From positions 248,001 to 312,000 of the forward strand of contig NZ_CP125295.1 of the NCBI RefSeq assembly GCF_030412785.1: 64,000 nucleotides of DNA. The letters are read 5' to 3'. Position 1 is the stretch's first letter. Every line of letters starts with the position of its first letter. Of this stretch, positions 49,946 through 58,115 are shown piece after piece. Below the pieces are notes generated by a model. The model was given only the letters and a program-made list of their open reading frames with translations, ran no database searches and was not told the origin of the DNA. Source of the stretch: Paraburkholderia sabiae (GTDB lineage: Bacteria; Pseudomonadota; Gammaproteobacteria; Burkholderiales; Burkholderiaceae). Made by a program: the position numbers and the translations under genes.

Positions 49946-51634
49946 GTGCCTATGCTGATTCTGCTGAACTTGCTGTCGGGTGTCGCGTTGCTGGTGTGGG
50001 GCACGCATATCGTGCGCACCGGCATTCTGCGCGTGTGGGGTGCCGATCTGCGCCGCGCGCTGGCGCGCAGCACGAACAGCCGCGTGAAGGCCTTTGCGGC
50101 GGGCGTCGGCGTCACGAGCCTCGTGCAGAGCAGCAACGCGACTGCGATGATCGTCACCTCGTTTGCGGCACAGGGTATGCTGCCGCTCGCATGTGGTCTC
50201 GCCATCATGCTGGGCGCCGATGTCGGCACGGCGCTGATGGCGCGCATTCTCACACTGGATCTGTCGTGGCTGTCGCCGTTTCTGATCGTCTTCGGCGTGC
50301 CGCTCTTTCTTTCTCGCAAGCAGAACCGTTTGGGCCAGGTGGGACGCACGGCGATCGGCCTGGGGCTGATCTTGCTGGCGCTGCATCTGATCGTCGAAAG
50401 CGCGCAGCCGATGATGCACGGCGCCGGCGTGCGCGTGATGTTCGGCGCATTGACGGGCGACACGATGCTCGACGCGCTGGTCGGCGCGACCTTCGCCGTC
50501 ATTTCATATTCGAGTCTGGCAGCCGTGCTGTTGACGGCGACGCTCGCGTCGTCGGGTGTGATTTCGTTGAAGGTGGCGCTGTGTCTGGTGATCGGCGCAA
50601 ATCTCGGCAGCGGCCTGCTTGCACTTGCAGGCACACTCGCGCAGAACACGGCGGCGCGCCGTCTTGCGCTTGGCAGCCTCGCATTCAAGCTGGCGGGCGC
50701 ATTGCTGATCCTGCCGTTCACATCATTGCTCGCGCGCGGCCTGCCTGTATTGATCAACAATCCGCGGGAGGCCGTGGTCGGCTTCCACGTGATCTACAAC
50801 ACGCTGCGCTGCTGCGCGTGCCTGCCGCTGATCGACGCCGTCGCACGCGCCAGTTGCCGCGTTTTGCCGGAGCGGCCAGAGCCGAACGGCCAGCTTCATC
50901 CGATCCATCTCGACACCGCTTCCATCGCGACGCCGACGCTCGCGCTGGCCAACGCCGCGCGCGAAGTGCTGCGGATCGGCGACATCGTGCGCGCGATGCT
51001 CGACAACGTCTCGCATCTGATCCATCACAACGATCCGAACAAGGCACGCGACACGATCCGCATGGACGACGATGTCGATCATCTGTATGCGGAGGTCAAG
51101 GCGTATCTGGCGCGCGTTTCGCGCGAACAGCTCGATGACGCCGACAGCCGCCGCTGGACGGATATCATCGCGCTGACCATCAACCTCGAACATGCGGGCG
51201 ACATTATCGAGCGCATCGTCACCGACATCGAAGAGAAGAAGATTGCGCACCGCCTCGCGTTTTCCGAAGAAGGTCTCGCCGAACTCGACGACCTGCATAC
51301 ACGGCTCGTCGGCAATCTTCAGTTGGGCATGTCGGTATTTCTGAACAACGACCTGCGCTGCGCCGAACTGCTGCTCGCGGAGAAAGAGCGCTTTCGCGAT
51401 CTCGAGCGCGCGTACTCGTACAAGCATCTCGACCGGCTCGCCGGAGAGACGTTGCGCAGCATCGAAACGAGCGCACTGCATCTGGATGTGATCAGCGACA
51501 TGAAGCGGCTCAACTCGCTGTTTTGTTCGACTGCGTATCCCGTACTCGACGCAGCGGGCGCGCTGCACGATACGCGCTTGCGCAAGCGCATGCATGACGC
51601 GGTGCCTGCCGTGACGCTCACTCAACCGCCATGA
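49946..51634 (+). CDS. Na+/phosphate cotransporter with C-terminal PhoU-like domain (NptA/YjbB type)
   Basis: 562 residues. The N-terminal half has eight or so transmembrane helices with the two inverted QSSNAT-type repeats (TSLVQSSNATAMIVTSF and, in degenerate form, AVISYSSLAAVLLTATLASSG). The C-terminal part (about 330-545) is a PhoU-like helical bundle (RIGDIVRAMLDNVSHLI, AGDIIERIVTDIEEKK). It begins at GTG 49946 with GGGAG 12-17 bp upstream; the ATG two codons later is an alternative. Probably imports or exports phosphate or organic phosphate. It is adjacent to a GDPD/ABC locus that also concerns phosphate esters. Confidence 0.88.
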   Translation: MPMLILLNLLSGVALLVWGTHIVRTGILRVWGADLRRALARSTNSRVKAFAAGVGVTSLVQSSNATAMIVTSFAAQGMLPLACGLAIMLGADVGTALMARILTLDLSWLSPFLIVFGVPLFLSRKQNRLGQVGRTAIGLGLILLALHLIVESAQPMMHGAGVRVMFGALTGDTMLDALVGATFAVISYSSLAAVLLTATLASSGVISLKVALCLVIGANLGSGLLALAGTLAQNTAARRLALGSLAFKLAGALLILPFTSLLARGLPVLINNPREAVVGFHVIYNTLRCCACLPLIDAVARASCRVLPERPEPNGQLHPIHLDTASIATPTLALANAAREVLRIGDIVRAMLDNVSHLIHHNDPNKARDTIRMDDDVDHLYAEVKAYLARVSREQLDDADSRRWTDIIALTINLEHAGDIIERIVTDIEEKKIAHRLAFSEEGLAELDDLHTRLVGNLQLGMSVFLNNDLRCAELLLAEKERFRDLERAYSYKHLDRLAGETLRSIETSALHLDVISDMKRLNSLFCSTAYPVLDAAGALHDTRLRKRMHDAVPAVTLTQPP

Positions 51635-51656
51635 ATGACGCGGACGGCACACGCAT

Positions 51657-52430
51657 TCACGCGAGTATCACCTTGCCCACTTTGCGCTTGATCTGCGTAA
51701 AAGTGGCAACGTCTGCCGCTTTGCGATTCGTTATCAGCAGATCGATCTTCTCAGGCGCACAGTACGCGATGCGGCTGCGCTGTCCGATCTTGCTGTAATC
51801 CGCGAGTATCACGACGCTGTCCGCGTTCGCCACCATCGCGCGCGCGACTTCCGTTTCCGCGCGGTCGTAATTGCTCGCGCCATTTTTTGCATCGACACCG
51901 ACGGGCGACAGCAACGCGATATCCGCGCGATATCGCTGGATGTCGAGGATGGTCGTGTCGCCTGTGGTCGATAGCGCACGGTCGCTGATCGAGCCGCCCA
52001 GCAGAATTACTTCGTTCGCCCACGATTCGCGCTGGTCCGGCGCGCCGCGCATCTTCATCGCGACGTCGATCGAGTTGGTGATGATGGTGAGGTTCGCGAG
52101 CTTCGCGAGTTCGTCGGCGAGTGCCGCTGTCGTCGTGCCCGCATCGATGAACAACGTCTGGCCGCTCGCGACCACACCCGTCGCAGCCTTCGCAATCGCC
52201 TTCTTCGATTTCACGTGCGTCTGCGCACGTTCGGCGATGGGCGCTTCGTCGGCGGGCCTGATCGCGCCGCCATGCACGCGACGCAATTCACCGAGCGCTT
52301 CGAGGTCGAGCAGATCGCGCCGCACGGTTTCGCGCGATACGCCGAGGTCCGCCATGATGCGCTCCGTCGACACGCGTTTGAGGGTCGAGAGCAGCGCGCG
52401 TATTCTCTGATGACGGTCTTCCTGCCACAT
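51657..52430 (-). CDS. DeoR/GlpR-family transcriptional regulator
   Basis: 257 residues from the ATG at 52428-52430 (MWQEDRHQRIRALL). The N-terminal helix-turn-helix (VSTERIMADLGVSRETVRRDLLDLEALGELRRVHGGAI, about 21-58) is the DeoR signature, and the sugar-phosphate isomerase-like effector domain follows (DAGTTTAALADELA, ITNSIDVAM, LLGGSIS). Effectors of this family are usually phosphorylated sugars or polyols such as glycerol-3-phosphate. It is divergent from the phosphodiesterase gene (438 bp between starts) and likely controls the phosphodiesterase-ABC operon. Confidence 0.92.
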   Translation of the reverse strand: MWQEDRHQRIRALLSTLKRVSTERIMADLGVSRETVRRDLLDLEALGELRRVHGGAIRPADEAPIAERAQTHVKSKKAIAKAATGVVASGQTLFIDAGTTTAALADELAKLANLTIITNSIDVAMKMRGAPDQRESWANEVILLGGSISDRALSTTGDTTILDIQRYRADIALLSPVGVDAKNGASNYDRAETEVARAMVANADSVVILADYSKIGQRSRIAYCAPEKIDLLITNRKAADVATFTQIKRKVGKVILA

Positions 52431-52868
52431 GCGTATCGTTCCTCGCCTGTTCGTATTTGACGTTTTCGTCCTGCCCGTATTGCGCGTTTTATCAGCGTAT
52501 TCCCGAACAGGATGACTACCAGGCGAATGTGTCGAAGCTATGTCAAAACGCATGACAGCGCTTCGCCTGTGTCCCTTTGAGGTTGTATTTTTTTGGGAGC
52601 TTGCAACTTTGGGTATTTGAATTTAGCCTTCGCATTCTGAGGCATTCGCGCCCGATTTGAAACATCGCGAACAGCGCATTTTCGAAAACGAAATGAAATA
52701 CGCGCAGTGCGATGTTCCGGCAAGACGAATGTCGTGCAATGACAAGCCTGCGTCGCATCGCGTCCGGAAGACCAACCTTTCGCGATCCTCAGAATAAGAT
52801 AGAACGGTGCATCACGCGCCGTCGAATGCAGGCTGCAGTTCCATCAGATCTTTGTGAAGGCAAGCACG
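52431..52868. other. 438-bp divergent control region, AT-richer than surroundings
   Basis: No gene is supported. It holds a DeoR-type candidate operator (52678-52699) and a small inverted repeat GACG-TTTT-CGTC (52459-52470) close to the regulator start. The segment 52580-52620 is AT-rich (TTGTATTTTTTTGG). It is the likely promoter area for both the regulator and the phosphodiesterase operon. Confidence 0.55.
52678..52699. promoter_or_regulatory. Candidate DeoR operator
   Basis: A perfect palindrome TTTTCGAAAA (52679-52688) runs straight into CGAAATGAAAT. Paired TTCG/CGAAA elements are common in DeoR/GlpR operators. It lies 170 bp upstream of the phosphodiesterase start, in the divergent region. 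Confidence 0.45.
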
Positions 52869-53633
52869 ATGGGCAACGGGATCGATCAGGCATTATCCGC
52901 AGACTGGCCGTATCCGCGGCGCGTCGCACATCGCATTGGCGGCAAGCTCGCGCCGGAGAACACGCTCGCGGGCTTCGAGATGTGTGCGCGCTTCGGCTAC
53001 AGGATGATCGAGTTCGACGCGAAGCTTTCTTCCGACAACCAGATCTTTCTGCTGCACGACGACGACCTCGATCGAACGACGAACGGTCGCGGTCCCGCAG
53101 CGGATCACACGTGGCAACAGCTTGCATCGCTCGATGCAGGCGCATGGTTCGACGCACGCTTCGCGGACGAACGACTGCCGACGCTCGCGCAGATCGCCGC
53201 GCGCTGCGCAACCGAAGCGATTGCAGCGAACATTGAAATCAAGCCTTGTCCCGGCCGCGATGAAATAACCGGCGAGCTTGTCGCGCTTGCGGCGAAAGAC
53301 CTGTGGCGCGCGCAGAAGCCGCTGCTGTCATCCTTTTCATTCGATGCACTGAAGGCCGCGCGCGATGCCGCGCCGTCGCTGCCGCGCGGCATGCTGTTCG
53401 AGGCGCTGCCCGACGACTGGCTTTCCATCGTGCGCGAACTCGCATGCGTGTCGCTGCATGCCGATCACAAGCACCTGACGCAGCAGAACGTGCGCGCGAT
53501 TCGCGACGCCGGCTTGCGCGTGCTCGCCTACACCGTCAACGACCCCGCGCGCGCACGCGAACTCGCGAAGTGGGGCGTTGACATGATTTGTACCGATCGC
53601 CTCGATATGATCGGCGCGGACGTCGTGAGCTAA
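52869..53633 (+). CDS. ugpQ: Glycerophosphodiester phosphodiesterase
   Basis: Hydrolyses glycerophosphodiesters to glycerol-3-phosphate and an alcohol. 254 residues from the ATG at 52869, with AAGG 8-11 bp upstream; a GTG at 52854 is an alternative. GDPD motifs: His21 in AHRIGG, Glu30-Asn31 in PENT, Glu48 and Asp50 in EFD and His63 in LLHDDDLDRTTNG. The last part has YTVNDPARARELAKWGVDMICTD, as in cytosolic UgpQ. No signal peptide. It is first of the phosphodiesterase-ABC operon; the binding-protein gene starts 86 bp downstream. Confidence 0.93.
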   Translation: MGNGIDQALSADWPYPRRVAHRIGGKLAPENTLAGFEMCARFGYRMIEFDAKLSSDNQIFLLHDDDLDRTTNGRGPAADHTWQQLASLDAGAWFDARFADERLPTLAQIAARCATEAIAANIEIKPCPGRDEITGELVALAAKDLWRAQKPLLSSFSFDALKAARDAAPSLPRGMLFEALPDDWLSIVRELACVSLHADHKHLTQQNVRAIRDAGLRVLAYTVNDPARARELAKWGVDMICTDRLDMIGADVVS

Positions 53634-53719
53634 ACGAAAAGCGTGCCCGCACACGCAAAGAAAGACGTCGAAAGGCAGTTTTCCTAACGTAGCAATTTTC
53701 GGCAAAGGATGAGAACACT

Positions 53720-54817
53720 ATGAAACCGACCACGTTGCGTTGTTTCCTTTTGGCGTCCGGCGTGGCCGCCGCAGGCCATGTCCTTGCTGCGCCGCCTGAA
53801 GCGCTCGTCGCGGCAGCGAAGCAGGAAGGTCAGCTCACCGTGATCGCGCTGCCGCACGACTGGTGCGGCTATGGCCCGATGATCGCGGACTTCCAGAAAA
53901 AGTACGGCATCAAGGTCAACGAACTGAATCCCGATGCCGGCTCCGGCGACGAGATCGAAGCGATCAAGGCGAACAAGGGCAACAAGGGTCCGCAGGCGCC
54001 CGACGTGATCGACGTGGGTCTGTCGTTCGGTCCGGCGGCGAAGGCGCAAGGTCTGTTGCAGCCGTACAAGGTCGCGACGTGGAAGTCGATCCCCAACGAC
54101 AACAAGGACGCCGAAGGCTACTGGTACGGCGACTACTACGGCGTGCTGTCGTTCGAAGTCAACGCCGACATGATCGACAAGGTTCCGACCGACTGGAGCG
54201 ATCTGCAGAAGGCAGATTACAAGAACGCCGTGTCGCTCGCGGGCGATCCGCGCTCGGCGAACCAGGCGATTCAAGGCGTGTACGCAGCGGGTCTGTCGGC
54301 ATCGAAGGGTGACGCGAGCAAGGCTGCGCAAGCCGGTCTCAAGTACTTCGCCGATCTGAACAAGAACGGCAACTTCGTGCCCGTGATCGGCAAGGCGGCG
54401 TCGCTCGCGCAAGGCACGACGCCTATCATCGTGCGCTGGGACTACAACGCGCTCGCCGATCGCGACACGCTGAAGGGCAATCCGAAGGTGCAGGTGGTCG
54501 TGCCGAAGACGGGCGTCGTCGCGGGCGTCTACGTGCAGGCAATCAGCGCGTACGCGCCGCATCCGAACGCCGCGAAGCTGTGGATGGAATACCTGTACTC
54601 GGACGAAGGCCAGATCGGCTGGCTGACGGGCTATTGCCACCCGATCCGCTACAACGAACTCGTCTCGCAGAAGAAGGTGCCGCAGGCGCTGCTCGACAAG
54701 CTGCCGCCCGCATCCGCGTACAAGAACGCGGTGTTCCCGACGCTGCAGCAGCAGGACGCGACGAAGGATGTCGTGACGAAGCAGTGGGACCAGGTAGTCG
54801 GCGCGAACGTCAAGTAA
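53720..54817 (+). CDS. ABC transporter substrate-binding protein (spermidine/iron/phosphonate-type superfamily)
   Basis: 365 residues with a Sec signal peptide (cleavage after VLA, about residue 23). The mature start PPEALVAAAKQEGQLTVIALPHDWCGYGPMIADFQKKYGIKV is typical of the SBP family that includes iron(III), spermidine and 2-aminoethylphosphonate binding proteins; DWCGYG and YADY-like residues suggest a phosphate or carboxylate ligand. It is not of the UgpB family. Two Cys (DWCG, GYCHP) may form a disulfide. Context (glycerophosphodiesterase, DeoR regulator) suggests glycerophosphodiester or glycerol-phosphate uptake (inference). Confidence 0.88.
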   Translation: MKPTTLRCFLLASGVAAAGHVLAAPPEALVAAAKQEGQLTVIALPHDWCGYGPMIADFQKKYGIKVNELNPDAGSGDEIEAIKANKGNKGPQAPDVIDVGLSFGPAAKAQGLLQPYKVATWKSIPNDNKDAEGYWYGDYYGVLSFEVNADMIDKVPTDWSDLQKADYKNAVSLAGDPRSANQAIQGVYAAGLSASKGDASKAAQAGLKYFADLNKNGNFVPVIGKAASLAQGTTPIIVRWDYNALADRDTLKGNPKVQVVVPKTGVVAGVYVQAISAYAPHPNAAKLWMEYLYSDEGQIGWLTGYCHPIRYNELVSQKKVPQALLDKLPPASAYKNAVFPTLQQQDATKDVVTKQWDQVVGANVK

Positions 54818-54843
54818 CGCGTCAAATAAGCGCTGCGTAATCA

Positions 54844-54876
54844 GGCGATGCGGGCGACGCGCGCGTCCGCATCGCC
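54844..54876 (+). promoter_or_regulatory. Intercistronic hairpin between binding protein and permease
   Basis: GGCGATGCGG (54844-54853) and CCGCATCGCC (54867-54876) form a perfect 10-bp stem with a 13-base loop. There is no T-run. Stems at this position often protect the upstream binding-protein mRNA and lower expression of the permeases. Confidence 0.6.
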
Positions 54877-54927
54877 CGCCGGCCAGCACGGCGAGGCGAA
54901 GCGGTTGAGTCTGTTCGAGGGTGAGTT

Positions 54928-55869
54928 ATGAGCGCTTCATCGGAAGCCGGGCCGGGCGGTCAGGCGGACCTGATGGTTCCGTCCGTGCCGCAACCTGCGC
55001 CGAAGGTCGATGGCCCGGGTCGGGCGTCGCCCATCTGGACGTGGATCGGCGTGATGCCGTTCTTCATTTTTGCGTTGCTATTCCTGATCCTGCCGACGGG
55101 GTTCCTGATGGTCGGCGCGTTCCAGGATGCGCAAGGCCACTTCACGTTCGCCAACATGCGCGAGCTGTTCCATGAAGGCACGCTCGACGCGTACTGGATC
55201 AGCTTCAAGGTCAGCGCGGCCTCCGCGTTGGGCGGCGCGCTGTTCGGCTCGCTGCTCGCATGGGCGGCCGTGCATGGCAAGCTGCCCGGCTGGATTCGTC
55301 CGACGCTGCTGACGTTTTCCGGCGTTGCATCGAATTTCGCGGGCGTGCCGCTCGCGTTCGCATTCATCTGCACGTTGGGCCGCGTCGGTCTGGTGACTGT
55401 GCTGCTGAAAAAGTACGCGGACATCAATCTCTATTCGACGGGCTTCAGCATCCTGAGCTTCTGGGGGCTGACGCTCACCTATCTGTACTTCCAGATTCCG
55501 TTGATGGTGCTGATCATCACGCCCGCGCTCGACGGTCTCAAGCGCGAATGGCGCGAAGCGTGCGATTGCCTCGGCGGCACCGCGTATCAGTACTGGCGTT
55601 ACGTCGCGTTGCCCGTGCTGTGGCCGAGCGTGCTCGGCGCGACGCTGCTGCTGTTCGCGAACTCGTTCGGTGCGGTCGCGACGGCGTATGCGCTGACGGG
55701 CAGTTCGCTGAACATCGTGACGATCCTGCTGTATGCGCAGATTCGCGGCGACGTGCTGCACAACCAGAACCTCGGCTATGCGCTCGCGCTAGGCATGATT
55801 CTCGTGACGGGGCTGTCGAACGGCGGCTATATCTGGCTGCGCTCACGCGCTGAAAGGGGACGTCGATGA
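54928..55869 (+). CDS. ABC transporter permease 1
   Basis: 313 residues, six transmembrane helices, cytoplasmic N-terminal extension of about 35 residues rich in Pro/Gly. The EAA motif region reads EACDCLGGTAYQYWRYVALPVL (about 210-230), the coupling loop contacted by the ATPase. Belongs to the PotB/CysT-type permeases. Its stop overlaps the next permease by 4 bp (ATGA), so the two are translationally coupled. Confidence 0.93.
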   Translation: MSASSEAGPGGQADLMVPSVPQPAPKVDGPGRASPIWTWIGVMPFFIFALLFLILPTGFLMVGAFQDAQGHFTFANMRELFHEGTLDAYWISFKVSAASALGGALFGSLLAWAAVHGKLPGWIRPTLLTFSGVASNFAGVPLAFAFICTLGRVGLVTVLLKKYADINLYSTGFSILSFWGLTLTYLYFQIPLMVLIITPALDGLKREWREACDCLGGTAYQYWRYVALPVLWPSVLGATLLLFANSFGAVATAYALTGSSLNIVTILLYAQIRGDVLHNQNLGYALALGMILVTGLSNGGYIWLRSRAERGRR

Positions 55870-56657
55870 ACAGGCAATCGCGCGTGGGCGCGTGGACCGC
55901 GATGATCGTCGGTTCGCTTTATTTCCTGATACCGCTGATCGCGACGTTCGAATTCAGCCTGCGCATGCGGCGCGGCACATACAGCTTCGACGCCTACAAG
56001 GTCGTGCTCACCGATTCGCATTTTCAGGCGTCGTTCGGCTATTCGATCCTGATGGCGCTGCTGACGATCGTCGTCGGCATTTTGCTCGTCGTGCCGACCG
56101 CGTACTGGGTGCAGCTGCGTCTGCCGAAGCTGCGCGGCATCGTCGAGTTCATCACGCTGCTGCCGCTCGTCGTGCCCGCGATCGTGATCGTGTTCGGCTA
56201 TCTGCGCATCTACAACAGCAGTTCGATCCTGCCGCTCACGTCGAACGAGCGCGCGACGGATCTGCTGCTCGTATTCGGCTACGTGACGCTGTCGCTGCCG
56301 TACATGTACCGTGCCGTCGACGCGGGCCTGCGCGCCGTCGATATCCGCTCGCTGACGGAAGCTGCCGAATGTCTCGGCGCAAACTGGCCGACCATTCTGT
56401 TCAAGGTGATCTTTCCGAACATCCGCTCGGGCATTTTGTCGGGCGCGTTTCTCACCTTTGCCGTCGTGATCGGCGAGTTCACGCTCGCGAGTCTGCTGGA
56501 CCGTCCGGCGTTCGGTCCGTATCTGCAACTGATCGGCGCGAACCGCGCTTACGAGCCATCGGCGCTCGCGATCATTGCATTCGCCGTCACGTGGGCGTCG
56601 ATGGGGCTGATTCAGGTGTTCGGCTCCGCGCGCACGCTCGCCGCGCAGAAACCTTGA
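55866..56657 (+). CDS. ABC transporter permease 2
   Basis: 263 residues, six transmembrane helices (first at about 11-32), PotC-type. The EAA-loop reads EAAECLGANWPTILFKVIFPNI (about 160-180). It pairs with permease 1 to form the heterodimeric channel of the importer. The gene overlaps its predecessor by 4 bp and is followed 21 bp later by the ATPase gene. Confidence 0.93.
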   Translation: MNRQSRVGAWTAMIVGSLYFLIPLIATFEFSLRMRRGTYSFDAYKVVLTDSHFQASFGYSILMALLTIVVGILLVVPTAYWVQLRLPKLRGIVEFITLLPLVVPAIVIVFGYLRIYNSSSILPLTSNERATDLLLVFGYVTLSLPYMYRAVDAGLRAVDIRSLTEAAECLGANWPTILFKVIFPNIRSGILSGAFLTFAVVIGEFTLASLLDRPAFGPYLQLIGANRAYEPSALAIIAFAVTWASMGLIQVFGSARTLAAQKP

Positions 56658-56678
56658 ATGTGAGACTGGGGCAACATC

Positions 56679-57752
56679 ATGGCATTCCTTGAAATCGACA
56701 GTCTGCACAAGACGTTCGGCGCGAACACGGCGCTGCATCAGTTCGACATGAAGATCGAGCGCGGCGAGTTCATCACGTTTCTCGGGCCGTCGGGCTGCGG
56801 CAAGACGACGGTGCTGCGGATGATCGCCGGCTTCGAAACGCCGACGCGCGGCACGATCCGTCTCGACGGTCGCGACGTCACGCATCTGCGCACGCGGCAG
56901 CGCAAGGTCGGCATGGTGTTCCAGGCGTACGCGCTGTTTCCGAACATGACCGTCGCGGAGAACATCGGCTTCGGGCTGAAGATCGCGAACCGGCCGCAGA
57001 GCGAGATCAAACAGCGCGTCGATGAAATGCTGCAGCTGATCAAGCTGCCGCATCTGGGCGAGCGTTATCCGTGGCAACTGTCGGGCGGCCAGCAGCAGCG
57101 CGTCGCGCTGGCGCGCGCGCTTGCGGGCAAACCGCAAGTGCTGCTGCTCGACGAGCCGCTGTCGGCGCTCGATGCGAAGATCCGCATTTCGCTGCGGCAG
57201 GACATCCGCGCGTTGCAGCGCGAGCTTGGTATCACGTCGATCTTCGTCACGCACGATCAGGAAGAAGCACTGTCGATTTCCGACCGCATCGTCGTGATGA
57301 ACGAAGGGCGCGTCGAGCAGGTCGGCACGCCGCTCGAGATCTACAACTATCCGCGCACGCGTTTCGTCGCGTCGTTCGTCGGCACACTGAACATTCTGTC
57401 GGGTCATGTGATCGATCCGTCGACGGGACGCATGGCGGTCGACGGTCAGGAACTGCGCACCACACAGTCGCTGCCCGCCGACGACGCCGGCAAGAAGCGC
57501 ATGCTCGCGCTGCGTCCTGAGGCGATCGTGCTGGAAGCGCCCGCCGCGGGACGCAACACGCTGACGGCGACCGTCGAAGAGGTGAGCTTCCTCGGCGCGA
57601 TCGTGCGTATCCGTACGCGCGTCAAAGACGAAGTGATTTCGCTCGATATCTTCAACGATCCAAACCGGCGTTTGCCCGAACGCGGTCAGCCGGTGGCGCT
57701 CGGTTTTTCGCACGAGAACCTGCTCGTGCTCGAGGAAGGCGCTCAAGGATAG
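56679..57752 (+). CDS. ABC transporter ATPase (PotA/UgpC-type)
   Basis: 357 residues. Walker A GPSGCGKTT (about 37-45), signature LSGGQQQRVALARAL, Walker B LLLDEPLSALD, switch His in VTHDQEEAL, then a C-terminal TOBE/OB-fold regulatory domain (about 240-357; GTLNILSGHVIDPSTG, LRPEAIVLE). Last gene of the importer operon; inverted repeats follow the stop. Confidence 0.95.
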   Translation: MAFLEIDSLHKTFGANTALHQFDMKIERGEFITFLGPSGCGKTTVLRMIAGFETPTRGTIRLDGRDVTHLRTRQRKVGMVFQAYALFPNMTVAENIGFGLKIANRPQSEIKQRVDEMLQLIKLPHLGERYPWQLSGGQQQRVALARALAGKPQVLLLDEPLSALDAKIRISLRQDIRALQRELGITSIFVTHDQEEALSISDRIVVMNEGRVEQVGTPLEIYNYPRTRFVASFVGTLNILSGHVIDPSTGRMAVDGQELRTTQSLPADDAGKKRMLALRPEAIVLEAPAAGRNTLTATVEEVSFLGAIVRIRTRVKDEVISLDIFNDPNRRLPERGQPVALGFSHENLLVLEEGAQG

Positions 57753-57793
57753 GTTAGGGTAAGCCCTAAGCCTTATGGGATAAGGCGTTCGGG

Positions 57794-57841
57794 AATCCGG
57801 ACGCCTGGATTCCGGATTTCCGGAAACCCGGAAGTCCGGAT
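57794..57841. repeat. CCGGA array with 8-bp periodicity upstream of the sigma-54 promoter
   Basis: CCGGA occurs at 57797, 57812, 57820, 57828 and 57836, and CCTGGA at 57804; the last four are exactly 8 bp apart. Several copies are flanked by dyads such as TTTCCGGAAA (57817-57826) and GGAATCC/GGATTCC (57792-57813). It lies 60-105 bp upstream of the -24 box, the usual place for enhancer-binding protein sites, so DctD is the natural candidate. Confidence 0.6.
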
Positions 57842-57897
57842 CTTCGTGTGTCTCAAAATTGCCTTTCGAATCAACGAATTAAGCGGGAAATAAACGC

Positions 57898-57913
57898 TGG
57901 CATTGACCTTGCA
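57898..57913 (+). promoter_or_regulatory. Sigma-54 (-24/-12) promoter of dctA
   Basis: TGGCATTGACCTTGCA: GG at 57899-57900 and GC at 57911-57912 with exactly 10 bases between, close to the TGGCAC-N5-TTGCA consensus. DctD, encoded two genes downstream, has the GAFTGA motif required to activate sigma-54 polymerase. Transcription should start near 57924. Confidence 0.8.
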
Positions 57914-57965
57914 AATAGAAAACGCGGCCGCAACGGCCCGTACACAACAAAGCAAGGAGACAACG

Positions 57966-57995
57966 ATGCCTGAGTTCCTGTTCTGGTCCTTCTGA
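57966..57995 (+). CDS. Putative nine-codon leader peptide upstream of dctA
   Basis: ATG at 57966 is preceded by a perfect Shine-Dalgarno AAGGAG (57954-57959) at 6 bases spacing, the strongest ribosome site seen in this region. The frame encodes MPEFLFWSF and stops at TGA 57993-57995. It lies about 40 bases after the predicted sigma-54 transcription start and 120 bases before the dctA GTG. Four of nine residues are aromatic (Phe, Phe, Trp, Phe). The hydrophobic, aromatic content suggests a sensing or stalling peptide or a small membrane peptide; I do not recognise a named family. Confidence 0.55.
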   Translation: MPEFLFWSF

Positions 57996-58026
57996 TTTCG
58001 TCGTCTGTCGCGCGGCCTGTTCACTG

Positions 58027-58060
58027 CGCAAGACGCACGATCCACCGTTCGTCATGCGCT
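58027..58060 (+). promoter_or_regulatory. Hairpin between the leader frame and dctA
   Basis: GCGCA-A-GACG-C-ACG (58027-58040) pairs with CGT-T-CGTC-A-TGCGC (58047-58060): 12 pairs with two symmetric mismatches and a 6-base loop. It ends 56 bases before the dctA start codon and has no T-run, so translation control or mRNA processing is more likely than termination. Confidence 0.55.
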
Positions 58061-58115
58061 GAGTGCCTGGGCCTTTCGGTCCACCCTGGCTTTACTCCAT
58101 TGCAGGAACACCATC

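Larger units (their letters stand above)
57753..58115 (+). promoter_or_regulatory. Control and leader region of dctA
   Basis: 363 bp without a conventional gene. Order: two back-to-back inverted repeats (TTAGGG/CCCTAA 57754-57769; GCCTTAT/ATAAGGC 57770-57786) that may end the ABC operon, a CCGGA array, a sigma-54 promoter, a nine-codon leader frame, a hairpin and the dctA ribosome-binding site. Each is listed separately. Confidence 0.75.

Noticed and set aside
49783..51138. Long alternative frame overlapping the Na/phosphate transporter
   Set aside because: The 49946-51634 frame has transmembrane helices and QSSNAT motifs; the other frame is Arg/Gly/Asp-rich noise.
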